NCBI GenBank assembly: GCA_030065825.1
Contig: JASJCY010000006.1
Coordinates: 1 to 64,000 of the forward strand
DNA length: 64,000 nt
DNA from: Nostocaceae cyanobacterium
GTDB taxonomy: Bacteria; Cyanobacteriota; Cyanobacteriia; Cyanobacteriales; Nostocaceae
Reading direction: 5' to 3'
How positions within the stretch are numbered: the first letter of the stretch is position 1; every line of letters starts with the position of its first letter. The translations under genes were made by a program, and so were the position numbers. Below, piece after piece: positions 27,896 through 36,935 of the stretch. Under the pieces are notes generated by a model. That model ran no database searches. It was given only the letters and a program-made list of their open reading frames with translations, and was not told the origin of the DNA.

Positions 27896-28303
27896 TCATG
27901 ATGAACTAATTGGAAAAAATACAGCAGGAGAAACATGGAAGAAATCTGCTAATTTTTGGATATGCTCAACTGTTAATTTCCGTTTACCGTTCAGTACACT
28001 AGAAACAATTGATTCAGTTTTGAAAATCGTAACTAAATCTTTTTGTTTCAGATTTTGTTCTTCCATAAAAACTTTGAGAATTTCTACACCACAAATATCT
28101 GGAATAAGTTTCTGAGTCTCTTCATATTCGTTAATTAATAAGCCTAATAAAGTTAAATAATCTCTTTCATCTTCAGTTAGATTACCCTTGTCAATTAAAG
28201 CATCAATAACCGCTTGAGTTTTTTCTAGTTCTGCTTCTGAATTTATGGTGCGTGGGGGAAAAGAGTTGAGCAAATGTTTGTAAGTTGTATTGTTGTGCAG
28301 CAT
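27896..28303 (-). CDS. XRE-family antitoxin-like HTH protein (HigA-like), orphan
   Basis: The 135-residue protein has an N-terminal helical part (AELEKTQAVIDALIDKGNLT) and a C-terminal HTH (LKQKDLVTIFKTESIVSSVLNGKRKLTVEHIQKLADFF). Full-length HigA antitoxins have this layout. The frame opens at 28462, but only the part from the ATG at 28303 looks coding. A HigB toxin usually lies directly upstream on the same strand. There is none here, so this is an orphan or a decayed pair. Confidence 0.78.
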   Translation of the reverse strand: MLHNNTTYKHLLNSFPPRTINSEAELEKTQAVIDALIDKGNLTEDERDYLTLLGLLINEYEETQKLIPDICGVEILKVFMEEQNLKQKDLVTIFKTESIVSSVLNGKRKLTVEHIQKLADFFHVSPAVFFPISSS

Positions 28304-28391
28304 TGTGTCATTGTGATATTGCTTGCTTATTATTGAACAATGGAAATTATACCAATTTGAAAAAAGAATGCGACAGATGATTGGTTGGTAG

Positions 28392-28410
28392 GGGTGCGGT
28401 TTCCGCACCC
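28392..28410. repeat. GGGTGCGG/CCGCACCC hairpin
   Basis: Perfect 8-bp stem with a TTT loop, then a T-rich stretch at about 28433-28440 on the plus strand. It resembles common short cyanobacterial interspersed hairpins. It lies just upstream of the antitoxin-like gene. Confidence 0.6.
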
Positions 28411-28460
28411 TACAATTGGATCTGTTGCAAACATTTTTTGATTTGGTATTACCTGACATC

Positions 28461-28579
28461 ACACATCTTGCACCTGGGCTAAAAACCGGGTTTACTGCAA
28501 ATCTCTCAGTCTCAAAATCTTAATTTTTCGTTTATAAACCCGGTTTTTTTGGTCTTGTTGAGAATGGTGCAAGATATGA
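28461..28579 (+). mobile_element. MITE-like element with exact 6-bp target duplication
   Basis: The 119-bp element has ends ACACATCTTGCACC and (reverse complement) TCATATCTTGCACC. GACATC lies on both sides (28455-28460 and 28580-28585). It is the same family as 5827-5989, in the opposite orientation. An AAACCGGGTTT / AAACCCGGTTT pair inside forms a hairpin. The right duplication runs into a second TTGCACCTG...AAACCCGGTTT end, so the target itself was a copy of the family. Confidence 0.72.
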
Positions 28580-28657
28580 GACATCTTGCACCTGTCTCAG
28601 AAACCCGGTTTCTCCCTACAGCCATATAATTAATATTTACTGTATAAATGGTCTCTA

Positions 28658-28787
28658 AGAGGATGTTTGAAAAGTATTGTTATTAACATTAAAACCTCCC
28701 AAACCTAACCCCCCTACCCCCTGGGGGAAACAGGAGAGGTTTACCAGAGAGGTTTTAAGTAACGTTTTAGACTTTCCAAACAATCTC
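28658..28787. mobile_element. TA-flanked MITE-like element, short copy
   Basis: The 130-bp element has ends AAGAGGATGTTTGAAAAGT and (reverse complement) GAGATTGTTTGGAAAGTCT. It lies between TA at 28656-28657 and TA at 28788-28789. It is inverted relative to the copy at 22740-22951. Its right boundary coincides with the end of the HEPN reading frame. Confidence 0.7.
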
Positions 28788-29436
28788 TAAGGATTCCGTA
28801 AATATAATTTCTGGATGGCATTGTTTTCAATCTGAGTACGAAAATGTTGCATCATCGCTAGAATTTCATTATGCAACTGTTGATATTCTTCACGATTAAG
28901 GGATAAATATTCACCATGGGCAATTCCATTTCTGCGCTTCAGCAATTGTTCGTTAATGATGACCTCTTTAGTTTCATAAAAGAGTAGTCTAAACCCAAAA
29001 GACAGACAATCTCACGTAAAATAGAAGAAGATAAATTAGAAGCTGTTGAAATTACCTTTTCATAATCAATTAAGCTTTTTTGATTTGTTTGAGTTAACAT
29101 AAAGTTAGCAACATCTGTAAATATTGTTGCCTTATTTGTATCAGTTGCGTCCTTAAGTTTTGTTTTCATTGCTATAGCTACAAAATTTATAGCTAATTCG
29201 TCATAGCTTAATTCTTGTCTAGCAACAAATTCTAAATAGCTAGTCGCAGCACCTCCAATATATCCTTCCCAGTGAGCATATAGAAGTGTTACCCCACTAC
29301 GTAATACAGCGTTATGTTTACTAGAGCTAAAACTTTTAATCTCTATCAAAATTTTTAAGTCAGATATCTCTTTTTTTCTCCATATTAAATCATCCGTTAA
29401 CCGCTGATTTAAATGTTCCAGCGTGCGAATTTTCAT
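28787..29436 (-). pseudogene. Frameshifted HEPN-domain gene (MAE_28990-like)
   Basis: The N-terminal frame (29436 to 28939, 165 residues) reads through ...REIVCLLGLDYSF and then goes out of frame at a run of four A (28978-28981 on the plus strand). In the next frame the protein continues with YETKEVIINEQLLKRRNGIAHGEYLSL and ends at the stop codon 28789-28787. RNGIAH is the Rx4-6H catalytic motif of HEPN ribonucleases, so the shift separates the catalytic half. A fifth A would restore the frame. The ATG overlaps the stop of the DUF262 gene by 4 bp. Programmed frameshifting or a sequencing error cannot be excluded. Confidence 0.78.
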
Positions 29437-30566
29437 GAAGCAAAGAGTTTACGACCTAAAGGAACAAGTTTAGGTAATCGAGTTCTAGCATCCCTACCCC
29501 GTCCGAAAGCAGATGTAAACTCTGGATGAGACCAGATTTCTACTATCTTCTGTGTAAGTTTTAAACAAGTCGCATTATATTGCTGATAGTTGTAACCAAT
29601 TCCCAATGCAATTGTCTCAAAAGGTGCTAATAAAAAACCTCCAGAAAATTTTTCTTTATTGACATCATATTTTCTAAAACTATCATTCCCCATGCATTCA
29701 CCTAAAAGCTGGAACGTTTTTTCAAAAGCAGCTTGTTCTTCCTCGAAATCGAAATTAGGGTTGTTAGCTATTTCTTGAATTTTTTCTGTAAAGAATGCAT
29801 CGACATCAGGAATTTTATTCAGTAAGCTTTCATCAATTGTCCGCAAAACTAAAAATCTACATAAAATTTCAACGTCATATTGTTCATCGATTAATTTTTC
29901 GGTCAAAGGTAAGCAAGACTGAAAGTTTTCATTTTCACTTAGCTGTTTAATCCATCGATACAGGTCTGGATTTAAGCTGACCAAAATACAATTTCTCAAT
30001 TCTTGAGAAGTAGCTATTGAACCTCCAGTGTTTAATCTTTGGAAAAGCTCATACTTGGCAAAAGGGTCGCTTTCTTTCATCAAAATATTCACATCTATTT
30101 TAGCCCTTTTTATTAACAATCTTTGGGCTGGAGTAAATCCTTTAATAGAACCCTCTGGATGTTCTTTGTCCTCCCATATTTTGCCAGCCAATGAAGGCAA
30201 ATATTCAGTTTTTTGCAAAGTTAATGGAGGAATTTGTTTGCCATTCTCATCCTTTAATATACCTACAAACTGGTAAATAGTTGACAACCTTTGTAAACCA
30301 TCAACCACATCCCAAATACCATCTTCCCGTTGAGATACAAAAATAGGTGGAATTGGTATACCCAATAAAATAGACTCAATTAATTTGGTTTTTTGATAAT
30401 CAGACCAACGAAAAAATCTCTGGAATTCTGGATGAATTTCTATTTCCTCTTGCTGATACAAACTCATCAATTCACCAATTGACATTGAATAATTATCCGA
30501 CCGAATTTCCCGTCTCTTCTGGTCAATTTCGGATTGGAGTGTATCTACTTGTTCTCCGATATTCAT
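29433..30566 (-). CDS. DUF262 (GmrSD N-terminal/ParB-like) protein
   Basis: The 377-residue protein has the DUF262 pattern: IHPEFQRFFRWSDYQKTKLIESIL, then DVVDGLQRLSTI with the DGxQR motif (about 89-93). In GmrS-type proteins this fold acts as an NTP-driven sensor or nuclease subunit. An upstream extension to 30599 exists, but the ATG at 30566 (MNIGEQVD) is preferred. It is translationally coupled to the HEPN gene (ATGA overlap). DUF262 paired with a second nuclease-like protein is a known arrangement in defence modules. Confidence 0.85.
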   Translation of the reverse strand: MNIGEQVDTLQSEIDQKRREIRSDNYSMSIGELMSLYQQEEIEIHPEFQRFFRWSDYQKTKLIESILLGIPIPPIFVSQREDGIWDVVDGLQRLSTIYQFVGILKDENGKQIPPLTLQKTEYLPSLAGKIWEDKEHPEGSIKGFTPAQRLLIKRAKIDVNILMKESDPFAKYELFQRLNTGGSIATSQELRNCILVSLNPDLYRWIKQLSENENFQSCLPLTEKLIDEQYDVEILCRFLVLRTIDESLLNKIPDVDAFFTEKIQEIANNPNFDFEEEQAAFEKTFQLLGECMGNDSFRKYDVNKEKFSGGFLLAPFETIALGIGYNYQQYNATCLKLTQKIVEIWSHPEFTSAFGRGRDARTRLPKLVPLGRKLFAS

Positions 30567-30667
30567 ACAATCCCTACCAATGTGTAGAATGGTAAACATA
30601 AATTAATAGGTGTGTTGTGACTTAACCCAACACACCCTCTATTTTAACCTAGTCAATTCAGGAAAAC

Positions 30668-33600
30668 TTAATGAGGTCCAGCTAAATTTTTAAATCTGGT
30701 AAGTTGCGGGTCAAATAATAGCTTTACTGTACCTGTAGGACCATTTCTATGTTTAGCAATTATCACTTCCGCAATCCCCCTATCAGGAGTGTCACTGTTA
30801 TAATAATCGTCACGGTAAAGCATAATTACTAAATCCGCATCTTGTTCAATGGAATTATGAACTATGATGTTATTCGCAACAAAATTATGCAAACCAGGAA
30901 CTGTTAAGTCAAACACTTCTGCGTCTGAACTAGGTTCAATGGAAACAATTTCATCCCAATAAACATCGCTGTTAGCAAGGTTAACTAGTTCTTTTGATTG
31001 AACAACTTCGGCAACTTTTAAAGTTCTTTCTCCACCTAAATTTGCCTCAGCATAAATCATGCTTTCTTTACCAAAATCGGGCAAATCTCTAGGTAAACAC
31101 AAATGTTGTTTAGGACTTAACTCATCCAGTCTTCTCCAGCCATAAATCGTTAAAAATTTATGATTTCCTGTTGCTTGAATTGTCCTTCCCAATAGAGTTT
31201 TTAAACTAAATACGCGCTTAATACCTGTAGAAAAAGCATGGCTCACAATTGCCCTTTCTAATTTCATTGTAGTTTCATTTAATGCCCAAACTGCAAAGCC
31301 AGATTTGCCCACTAATTCCCTAATTGGCACTTGTAAACCACTATCTGCCAATATCACCAAACTATCACCAGTTAAACAACCCGATTCCCTTAAATCTGAC
31401 AACATCGGACGCTTATTTGTCCGCGCTTCCACTCCCCGACTCAACTGAGAAAGAGCAATTACAGGTACATTTAATTCCCGTGCTAAACCTTTAATATTCC
31501 GAGTAATTCTTGATAGTTCTTGGACGCGATTATCCCCCGCACCTTCCATTAATTGCAAATAATCTATAATAACTAATCCTAGTTTTTTATCTCCCATTTC
31601 CGATTGTAAACGTCGTGCTTGGGAACGCATTTCTGTAACTGTAATATTTGGTGTATCGTCAATAAAAATAGGCATTTCTGAAAGCACACTAATAGCATTA
31701 ATTAACGGGTCCCATTGATTTTGACTAATACGTCCACTACGCAAATAACCAGTTTCAATTTTCGCTTCTGCTGCTAATAACCTTTGTACTAGTTGTTCCT
31801 TGGACATTTCTAAACTAAAGATAGCAACTGGTAGTTTATCTACAGTAGCCACATGATGAGCTAGGTTAAGACAAAATGCAGTATTATGCACACAAATATC
31901 ATTAGCAACAAAATTGTGTGTTTCTGGAATTGTTAAATCATAGACTTGCTTGTTACCTACTGGCTCAATGTCAACAATTTCGTCCCAGTAGATATCACTG
32001 GTTGCTAATTCTGGGAATGGCAAATTATCTACAGCTTTTGCTATTTTTAATAATGCTTCTTCTTTACTAAAAATCCTAATTTCTTTGATAAATTCTTTGA
32101 GAGATAAAGCATCAGTAATATCTAGTTGCCAAGCTTGTCTACGAGTATGTTTATATTTGAGAGAGCGTTTTTTGAGAGTGGCAATAATACCAAAACGTAG
32201 GAGCAAATGCTGTATTTGTCGCGCTAACTTTTCACTAACAGTACAATAACCTAATTGTGATTGACCGCTTTGCAAAACCTTTGCCCATCCATCAGTTGCA
32301 AACAGACAATTTAGGAATAGGGCAACTTGGGACTTTTCTAATTTAAAAATGATTGACGGAATGAATTTATCGTGGGCATTTTTACCCCAAATTCCTAGTT
32401 CTTTTAACCACAATGTTAGGGTATTTTGTCTTGATTTATTAATACTAGTAAATCCATCATCTATTAATTCTCCTGACTCCAGATTTAACAATTGACGCAA
32501 CTTTTCAAATGTTTCTAAATTTGGTACACAGGTTCCGTTTTTCCAGTTACACACTAAAGATGGATTGACTCCTAATTTATGACTTACTTCTTTAACAGAT
32601 ATAGATTTATTGCTAAGACTTTCTGTGAATTCATGGGCAAAAATCTGTCTGTGGGTCGCAACCAATTCCCAATCTCTGCTGACATTATATGATGGTGTGC
32701 ACTTACCATTGCTAGTTTCCATTCGCACTGTCACACCACCAAAATCAGCAACCGCTTGGGAAAAATCTGCTTGCAGTAATTGATTGCTATTGGTAAATCG
32801 AGGATTGCTATTAGTTAAGTTACCATCACCAAGCAAATATGCTAATAATTTTATTTCACACTCGCGGATTTTTTCTATTCCAAATACATCTATTTTGCCA
32901 GGTACAGCAATTTTATCCCCTACTTGCAAATCTTGCAGTTTTTGCCATCCATTAATAGTTAAATAGGGGTGAGTAATGGTAGTTTCTACAAACCGACCTA
33001 AACGAGTAGTGACGCGGAAAACTGGCTTAATTCCATCATCTACAAACGCAGATGGTTCAGTTATATGAAATGTACAATTTTTTCCTAGTGTTAACAGTTT
33101 TGCCTGACGGGATTGATAAATTTCTTTAATTGTTGATACACTACCATCACTTAAAACTATTTCTGTATTTTCTTCCAGGCATTTTCCCATTGATGGTCTG
33201 CCAGCGACTATAATCAAATCAGAACGCTGAAAACCACTAGTCATGGCATCTAAATCATAAAATCCACAAGGAATACCAGGTAATGCAACTCCTTGATGCC
33301 GTTCTGCTATTTCGTCGTAAGTATTAGTTAAAATATGTTCAATACTAGTTAAACCAGAACTAGGACGTTCTTGAGCAATACCAAAAACCTTTTGTTCTGC
33401 TTTATCTAAAACAATTGGTAATTCCGTTTCTGTCTCAAAACCCAATTGGACAATTTCATTACCCGCTTTAATTAACTGACGTCGCAGGTATTTTTCTGTC
33501 ACTAAAGCTGCTAAAGCATCGATGTTAATTGCTGACACCGTGCGATCAACCAAAGAAGCTAATTTATTTCTCCCACCAACACGGTTAAGTAAATCATTAT

Positions 33601-33841
33601 CGCTTAACCAACTGGTAACCGAGAGTAAATCTGTGGGTTTTCCTTGGGTATGGAGACGCACCGCTGCTTGATAAATCAGTTTATGAGCGCTAATGTAAAA
33701 AGCATCTGCAACCAAGCGATCGCTCACCCGACTAATGGCTTCCGGATCGAGTAAAATACCCCCTAATATGGCTTCTTCCACTTCGATATTCTGCGGAGGT
33801 AAGCGATCGCTATTTCCTTGAAAATTTAGTTCTTCAGACAT
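30668..33841 (-). CDS. dnaB: Replicative DNA helicase DnaB precursor with two inteins
   Basis: The precursor of 1057 residues would splice to about 449 residues, the usual DnaB length. The N-terminal primase-interacting domain and the RecA-like domain are intact (IVAGRPSMGK-T, DDTPNITVTEMRSQAR, VIIDYLQLM, ALSQLSRGVE, SIEQDADLVIM). Intein 1 sits between Lys and Thr of the Walker A motif. Intein 2 sits before SIEQDAD, the same position as the well-known Synechocystis DnaB intein. The frame opens at 33895, but the ATG at 33841 (MSEELNFQ) gives the normal N-terminus. It follows rplI, the usual cyanobacterial order. Confidence 0.96.
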   Translation of the reverse strand: MSEELNFQGNSDRLPPQNIEVEEAILGGILLDPEAISRVSDRLVADAFYISAHKLIYQAAVRLHTQGKPTDLLSVTSWLSDNDLLNRVGGRNKLASLVDRTVSAINIDALAALVTEKYLRRQLIKAGNEIVQLGFETETELPIVLDKAEQKVFGIAQERPSSGLTSIEHILTNTYDEIAERHQGVALPGIPCGFYDLDAMTSGFQRSDLIIVAGRPSMGKCLEENTEIVLSDGSVSTIKEIYQSRQAKLLTLGKNCTFHITEPSAFVDDGIKPVFRVTTRLGRFVETTITHPYLTINGWQKLQDLQVGDKIAVPGKIDVFGIEKIRECEIKLLAYLLGDGNLTNSNPRFTNSNQLLQADFSQAVADFGGVTVRMETSNGKCTPSYNVSRDWELVATHRQIFAHEFTESLSNKSISVKEVSHKLGVNPSLVCNWKNGTCVPNLETFEKLRQLLNLESGELIDDGFTSINKSRQNTLTLWLKELGIWGKNAHDKFIPSIIFKLEKSQVALFLNCLFATDGWAKVLQSGQSQLGYCTVSEKLARQIQHLLLRFGIIATLKKRSLKYKHTRRQAWQLDITDALSLKEFIKEIRIFSKEEALLKIAKAVDNLPFPELATSDIYWDEIVDIEPVGNKQVYDLTIPETHNFVANDICVHNTAFCLNLAHHVATVDKLPVAIFSLEMSKEQLVQRLLAAEAKIETGYLRSGRISQNQWDPLINAISVLSEMPIFIDDTPNITVTEMRSQARRLQSEMGDKKLGLVIIDYLQLMEGAGDNRVQELSRITRNIKGLARELNVPVIALSQLSRGVEARTNKRPMLSDLRESGCLTGDSLVILADSGLQVPIRELVGKSGFAVWALNETTMKLERAIVSHAFSTGIKRVFSLKTLLGRTIQATGNHKFLTIYGWRRLDELSPKQHLCLPRDLPDFGKESMIYAEANLGGERTLKVAEVVQSKELVNLANSDVYWDEIVSIEPSSDAEVFDLTVPGLHNFVANNIIVHNSIEQDADLVIMLYRDDYYNSDTPDRGIAEVIIAKHRNGPTGTVKLLFDPQLTRFKNLAGPH
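30854..31378 (-). other. DnaB intein 2 (175 aa mini-intein)
   Basis: It starts CLTGDSLVILADSG and ends HNFVANNIIVHN before Ser. It contains blocks A, B (ATGNHKFLTI), F (VFDLTVPGLHNF) and G but no LAGLIDADG motif. The insertion site and sequence match the class of the Synechocystis DnaB mini-intein. It is probably splicing-competent, judged by Cys1 and the C-terminal HN/Ser junction. Confidence 0.92.
31883..33181 (-). other. DnaB intein 1 (433 aa, LAGLIDADG type, in Walker A)
   Basis: It starts CLEENTEIVLSDGS and ends ETHNFVANDICVHN before Thr, so it has the Cys1 and terminal His-Asn needed for splicing. LLAYLLGDGNL and LFLNCLFATDGWA are the two LAGLIDADG motifs of the homing endonuclease. 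Between them is an XRE-like HTH stretch (ISVKEVSHKLGVNPSLVCNW). It interrupts GKT, so the helicase cannot bind ATP before splicing. Confidence 0.92.
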
Positions 33842-33918
33842 AATAGCCCCATATATTTCATAGAGACGCTGCACCGCAACGTCTCTACACACCAAGGATA
33901 AATTCCCACAGCTAGTTT

Positions 33919-34377
33919 TTAGCTTGCTACGACTTCGATGCTGACTTTTGCTGTCACTTCCGAATGCAGTTTAATTTCAGCTTCGTAAGTACCCAATTTA
34001 CCAATGTCGGGAATAGTAATACCACGACGATCCACTTCCATTCCCGTACTTCCCTGAATTACATCTGCTACATCTTGGGTGGTAACAGTACCGAAAATAG
34101 ATTCCCCTTCACCAGCTTGCTTGGCAATTTTTAAGCTACCCACTTTTTCTAGGGCAGCTTGTTGTTCTAATGCTTGTTGCTTCAGTTCTAACTGTCGCTG
34201 ACGTTCGATTTCCCGACGACGTTCTACTTGTTTAAGAATACCAGGAGTGGCAGGAATTGCCAAATTTTTGGGAATCAGATAATTACGAGCATAGCCGGGA
34301 GCTACTTCTACCAGGTCGCCAAATTTACCCAGTTTGTTGATATCCTGATTTAAAACTAACTGTATGCGCTTCGCCAT
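33919..34377 (-). CDS. rplI: 50S ribosomal protein L9
   Basis: The 152-residue protein starts [40 protein letters not shown], the L9 N-terminal domain signature, followed by the long connecting helix ([21 protein letters not shown]) and the C-terminal RNA-binding domain. The frame reaches 34416, but the ATG at 34377 is the conserved start. It is upstream of dnaB in the same direction, the standard cyanobacterial pair. Confidence 0.97.
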   Translation of the reverse strand: MAKRIQLVLNQDINKLGKFGDLVEVAPGYARNYLIPKNLAIPATPGILKQVERRREIERQRQLELKQQALEQQAALEKVGSLKIAKQAGEGESIFGTVTTQDVADVIQGSTGMEVDRRGITIPDIGKLGTYEAEIKLHSEVTAKVSIEVVAS

Positions 34378-34555
34378 CTTTGTTACTTTTTCTGTTTGTT
34401 TGCGGTATAATTTCAATCAATCAGATTGAGCCATAATAGTTGAAATGGGTTTAGCAGCCACCTTCTTTAGTAGCGCAGGCTTATAGCCCATAAGCCTAAA
34501 GATTTTAACTAAATCGAGGGTGCGATCGCAACTGTTATCCTCAAGAAAATCTACA

Positions 34556-34645
34556 CATATCTTACACTTGGGCTAGAAACCGGGTTATGAGCGAATATTG
34601 ACCTCTAAAACCTAATTTTTTGTTTAGAAACCCGGTTTCTGTGTA
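34556..34645 (+). repeat. AAACCGGGTT / AAACCCGGTTTC inverted-repeat element (degenerate MITE-like)
   Basis: The left end CATATCTTACACTTGGGCTAG and the internal GAAACCGGGTT facing GAAACCCGGTTTC match the 5827/28461 family, but the right terminal repeat is not recognisable. Related partial copies lie at about 41330-41400, 43795-43865 and 52733-52810. Confidence 0.5.
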
Positions 34646-34666
34646 GTTATTCCCTCTTAAGAGTTC

Positions 34667-34834
34667 CCTCTCTTGAAAAGTTGCTCATGGGGGAAACCCC
34701 CATAGACGCGGAGCGGCTTCCCGTAGGGTAGACCGCACTTTTCGCTGTTGCCTCTCTTGAAAAGTTGCTCATGGGGGAAACCCCCATAGACGCGGAGCGG
34801 CTTCCCGTAGGGTAGACCGCACTTTTCGCTGTTC
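34667..34834 (+). repeat. 84-bp tandem duplication of the dispersed repeat
   Basis: Two near-identical 84-bp units (34667-34750 and 34751-34834) each run from CCTCTCTTGAAAAGTTGC to CACTTTTCGCTGTT. Reverse-complement and shortened copies lie at 1-95 and 3298-3357. It fills the gap between rplI and gloB with no ORF. Confidence 0.88.
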
Positions 34835-34874
34835 CCTGTTGCCTGTTCCCTCCATTTCTTAGGACGTGTTACTA

Positions 34875-35648
34875 CTAAAATCTATCTTTCATACCCCGCA
34901 GACGGGCAAAAGTTTGCACTGCGTCTTTACTATTAACGGTTGATTGTAACTGTGGTTCCGTATAGCGTAAAAAGGGATTTGTACGCTTCTCAACTCCTAA
35001 TAATGAAGGAATAGTAGCTTCCCCCTGAGTCCGACACAATTTCACCTGTTGATATCGACTCTGTAAGTCAGCGTTATTCCCATCTACAGTCAGAGCAAAT
35101 TGTAAATTTTTGAAAGTGTATTCGTGGGCACACCAAATCCTCGTATTATCTGGTAAATCCCTGAGCTTATTCAGTGAGTCTACCATTTGAGTAGGAGTTC
35201 CTTCAAATAAGCGACCGCAACCCCCAGCAAATAGAGTATCCCCACAGAATAACTCCCCTGGCTCCTTTGCACTCTCTGGGGGAAAATAATAGGCAATATG
35301 AGCGCGGGTATGTCCGGGGACAAAAATAACTTCCCCTATCCTATCTGCAAATTGGACGCGATCGCCTTGTTGCAAAAATACCTGCTGTCCCGGTATTCTT
35401 CCTCTATCTTCAATTCCCCCATAAACTCGCACCTGGGGAAATTTTTGCATTAACTGAGTATTTCCACCCACATGATCCCCATGATGGTGAGTATTAAAAA
35501 TTGCCACTAACTCCGCTTGTAGCTGATTCAGTTTTTTTAAGACTGGCTCGGCTTCTGCTGGATCGACAACGGCAGCGATATTTTTACTCGTATCATACAA
35601 AACAAATATATAATTATCCGAGAGTGCCTTTAGACGAATTATCTGCAT
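34875..35648 (-). CDS. gloB: Hydroxyacylglutathione hydrolase (glyoxalase II)
   Basis: The 257-residue metallo-beta-lactamase-fold enzyme hydrolyses S-lactoylglutathione in the glyoxalase pathway. The metal motif THHHGDH starts at residue 53, with downstream ligands in PGHTRAH, FCGDTLF and CAHEYTF. The C-terminal substrate-binding part ends [12 protein letters not shown]. The frame opens at 35759, but the ATG at 35648 gives [13 protein letters not shown], the family N-terminus. It stands alone. Confidence 0.95.
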   Translation of the reverse strand: MQIIRLKALSDNYIFVLYDTSKNIAAVVDPAEAEPVLKKLNQLQAELVAIFNTHHHGDHVGGNTQLMQKFPQVRVYGGIEDRGRIPGQQVFLQQGDRVQFADRIGEVIFVPGHTRAHIAYYFPPESAKEPGELFCGDTLFAGGCGRLFEGTPTQMVDSLNKLRDLPDNTRIWCAHEYTFKNLQFALTVDGNNADLQSRYQQVKLCRTQGEATIPSLLGVEKRTNPFLRYTEPQLQSTVNSKDAVQTFARLRGMKDRF

Positions 35649-36303
35649 TTTCTGTGCCTCCCTCATAACTAATTTATTGTACTGACATTTATCAGCAATC
35701 TTATTACCTCCTGATTGACTGACAAATCTTTTTGATGTAGCTTGGCTTACTCTGCTCAAAGCCGCACTTCTAGCCTACGGCAATGCTTACGCATACTCTA
35801 AGCCACGACCTGTCTACCGCGTCTACATGCTACCCCTCCGGGGAAGCAAGCTACAACCCAACAACTGCAAGTGATTGCGTTGGGTGGAGGGGCTACGAAA
35901 TTTCAACACTTCCAAGACTTTTGTCAGTCAACCAGCCTATTACCCACACAAACCCAGCCAAGGGAGCTATATAAAGTATTTATATTGTCACATTGTTGAG
36001 CAAAGCTACTATGAAGTTTGCTCATTAACAACAGTATTATTACTTAATTTACTATATAATTAAAATCACTGTGTATAAATTGTTCAGTAAAATTTCTCTG
36101 GGAGGAATAGTAAAGACAAAGTTAGATTTATTCTTGTTATTTTTGGTTCTGAAAATACTCACTATTTTTAGTAAGAATAACAAGAAATATTTGCTCTCAA
36201 CAAAGAATAAAATATCAAGGCTTTTTTATTTACAAAAATTTTTTTGAAACTCAAAAATTGAGCAGATATTGCCAGAGGTGTTTGTATCTACCAGGAGATA
36301 ATG
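35649..36303. other. Gene-free stretch between gloB and the small protein gene
   Basis: The first third contains GC-richer interspersed pieces (CGCGTCTACATGCTACCCC, GGGGAAGCAAGCTAC, about 35760-35900). The rest is AT-rich. Two short open frames (35783-35974, 35875-36063) lack ribosome binding sites and similarity. AGGAG at 36293-36297 belongs to the next gene. Confidence 0.6.
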
Positions 36304-36531
36304 ATGAATAATCGAAATTTTATGTATAGAACAGTTAACAATGAATCAGAATTGACTGTAAAAAAAATTGTAGATGGCATTATTGCATCTGGGCAATTAA
36401 GCCGTAAAGACCATATGCTACTGACATCTACCGTAATGATTGACGGTGAGATTAGCGATGGAGAACGTCGCCAAATCAATCGTATTTTCGACTATATCCA
36501 GACGGGTAGATTGAAATTAGTTGATTGGTAG
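36304..36531 (+). CDS. Small conserved cyanobacterial protein of unknown function
   Basis: The 75-residue protein has helices separated by short turns. The C-terminal stretch MIDGEISDGERRQINRIFDYIQTGRLKLVDW looks like a strongly conserved motif, reminiscent of a TerB-like helical pair. Two ATGs are adjacent (36301 and 36304). The AGGAG spacing (6 nt) favours 36304. No function is known to me. It stands alone ahead of the glycan locus. Confidence 0.8.
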   Translation: MNNRNFMYRTVNNESELTVKKIVDGIIASGQLSRKDHMLLTSTVMIDGEISDGERRQINRIFDYIQTGRLKLVDW

Positions 36532-36935
36532 CTGTAGTTATAGAGAATATCTCTTTAGCTATCTGAATGGGAAAGTAATGGGTATTAGCAGGAACTATTC
36601 TCTTAACTATGGTTTGTATAGAGAATATTGGATAAAAATAAGATAATCATTTATCTTTTCAGAAAATCAATTAGCCAATGGTAAATTATGTTTTGCTGTT
36701 TGTTGCTAGAATTGTAAATGCTACACATCAGATAGATTCATCTAATCAAATCTGTGCTGGCTTTTCTAGGCAATAGCTAAATATTTTCTGTGTTGCTATC
36801 CTGCTCACCCATTTTCAATCTAGTCGGCATTATGGAGTGCAAACTGACAAGTTAAATCAATTTGAATAGTTATCACCCGTAGGGGTCGGTAATTTGTAAT
36901 AATGCATCCAGCGCCAGTTTTTATTGATAACTAAA
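36532..36935. other. Gene-free stretch upstream of the glycan locus
   Basis: AT-rich, no ORF of merit. It should contain the promoter of the glycosyltransferase genes. I see no confident regulator site in it. Confidence 0.5.

Noticed and set aside
28304..28462. HigB toxin partner or N-terminal extension of the antitoxin-like gene
   Set aside because: The extension translates repeat and hairpin DNA, and no RelE-type sequence is found on that strand.
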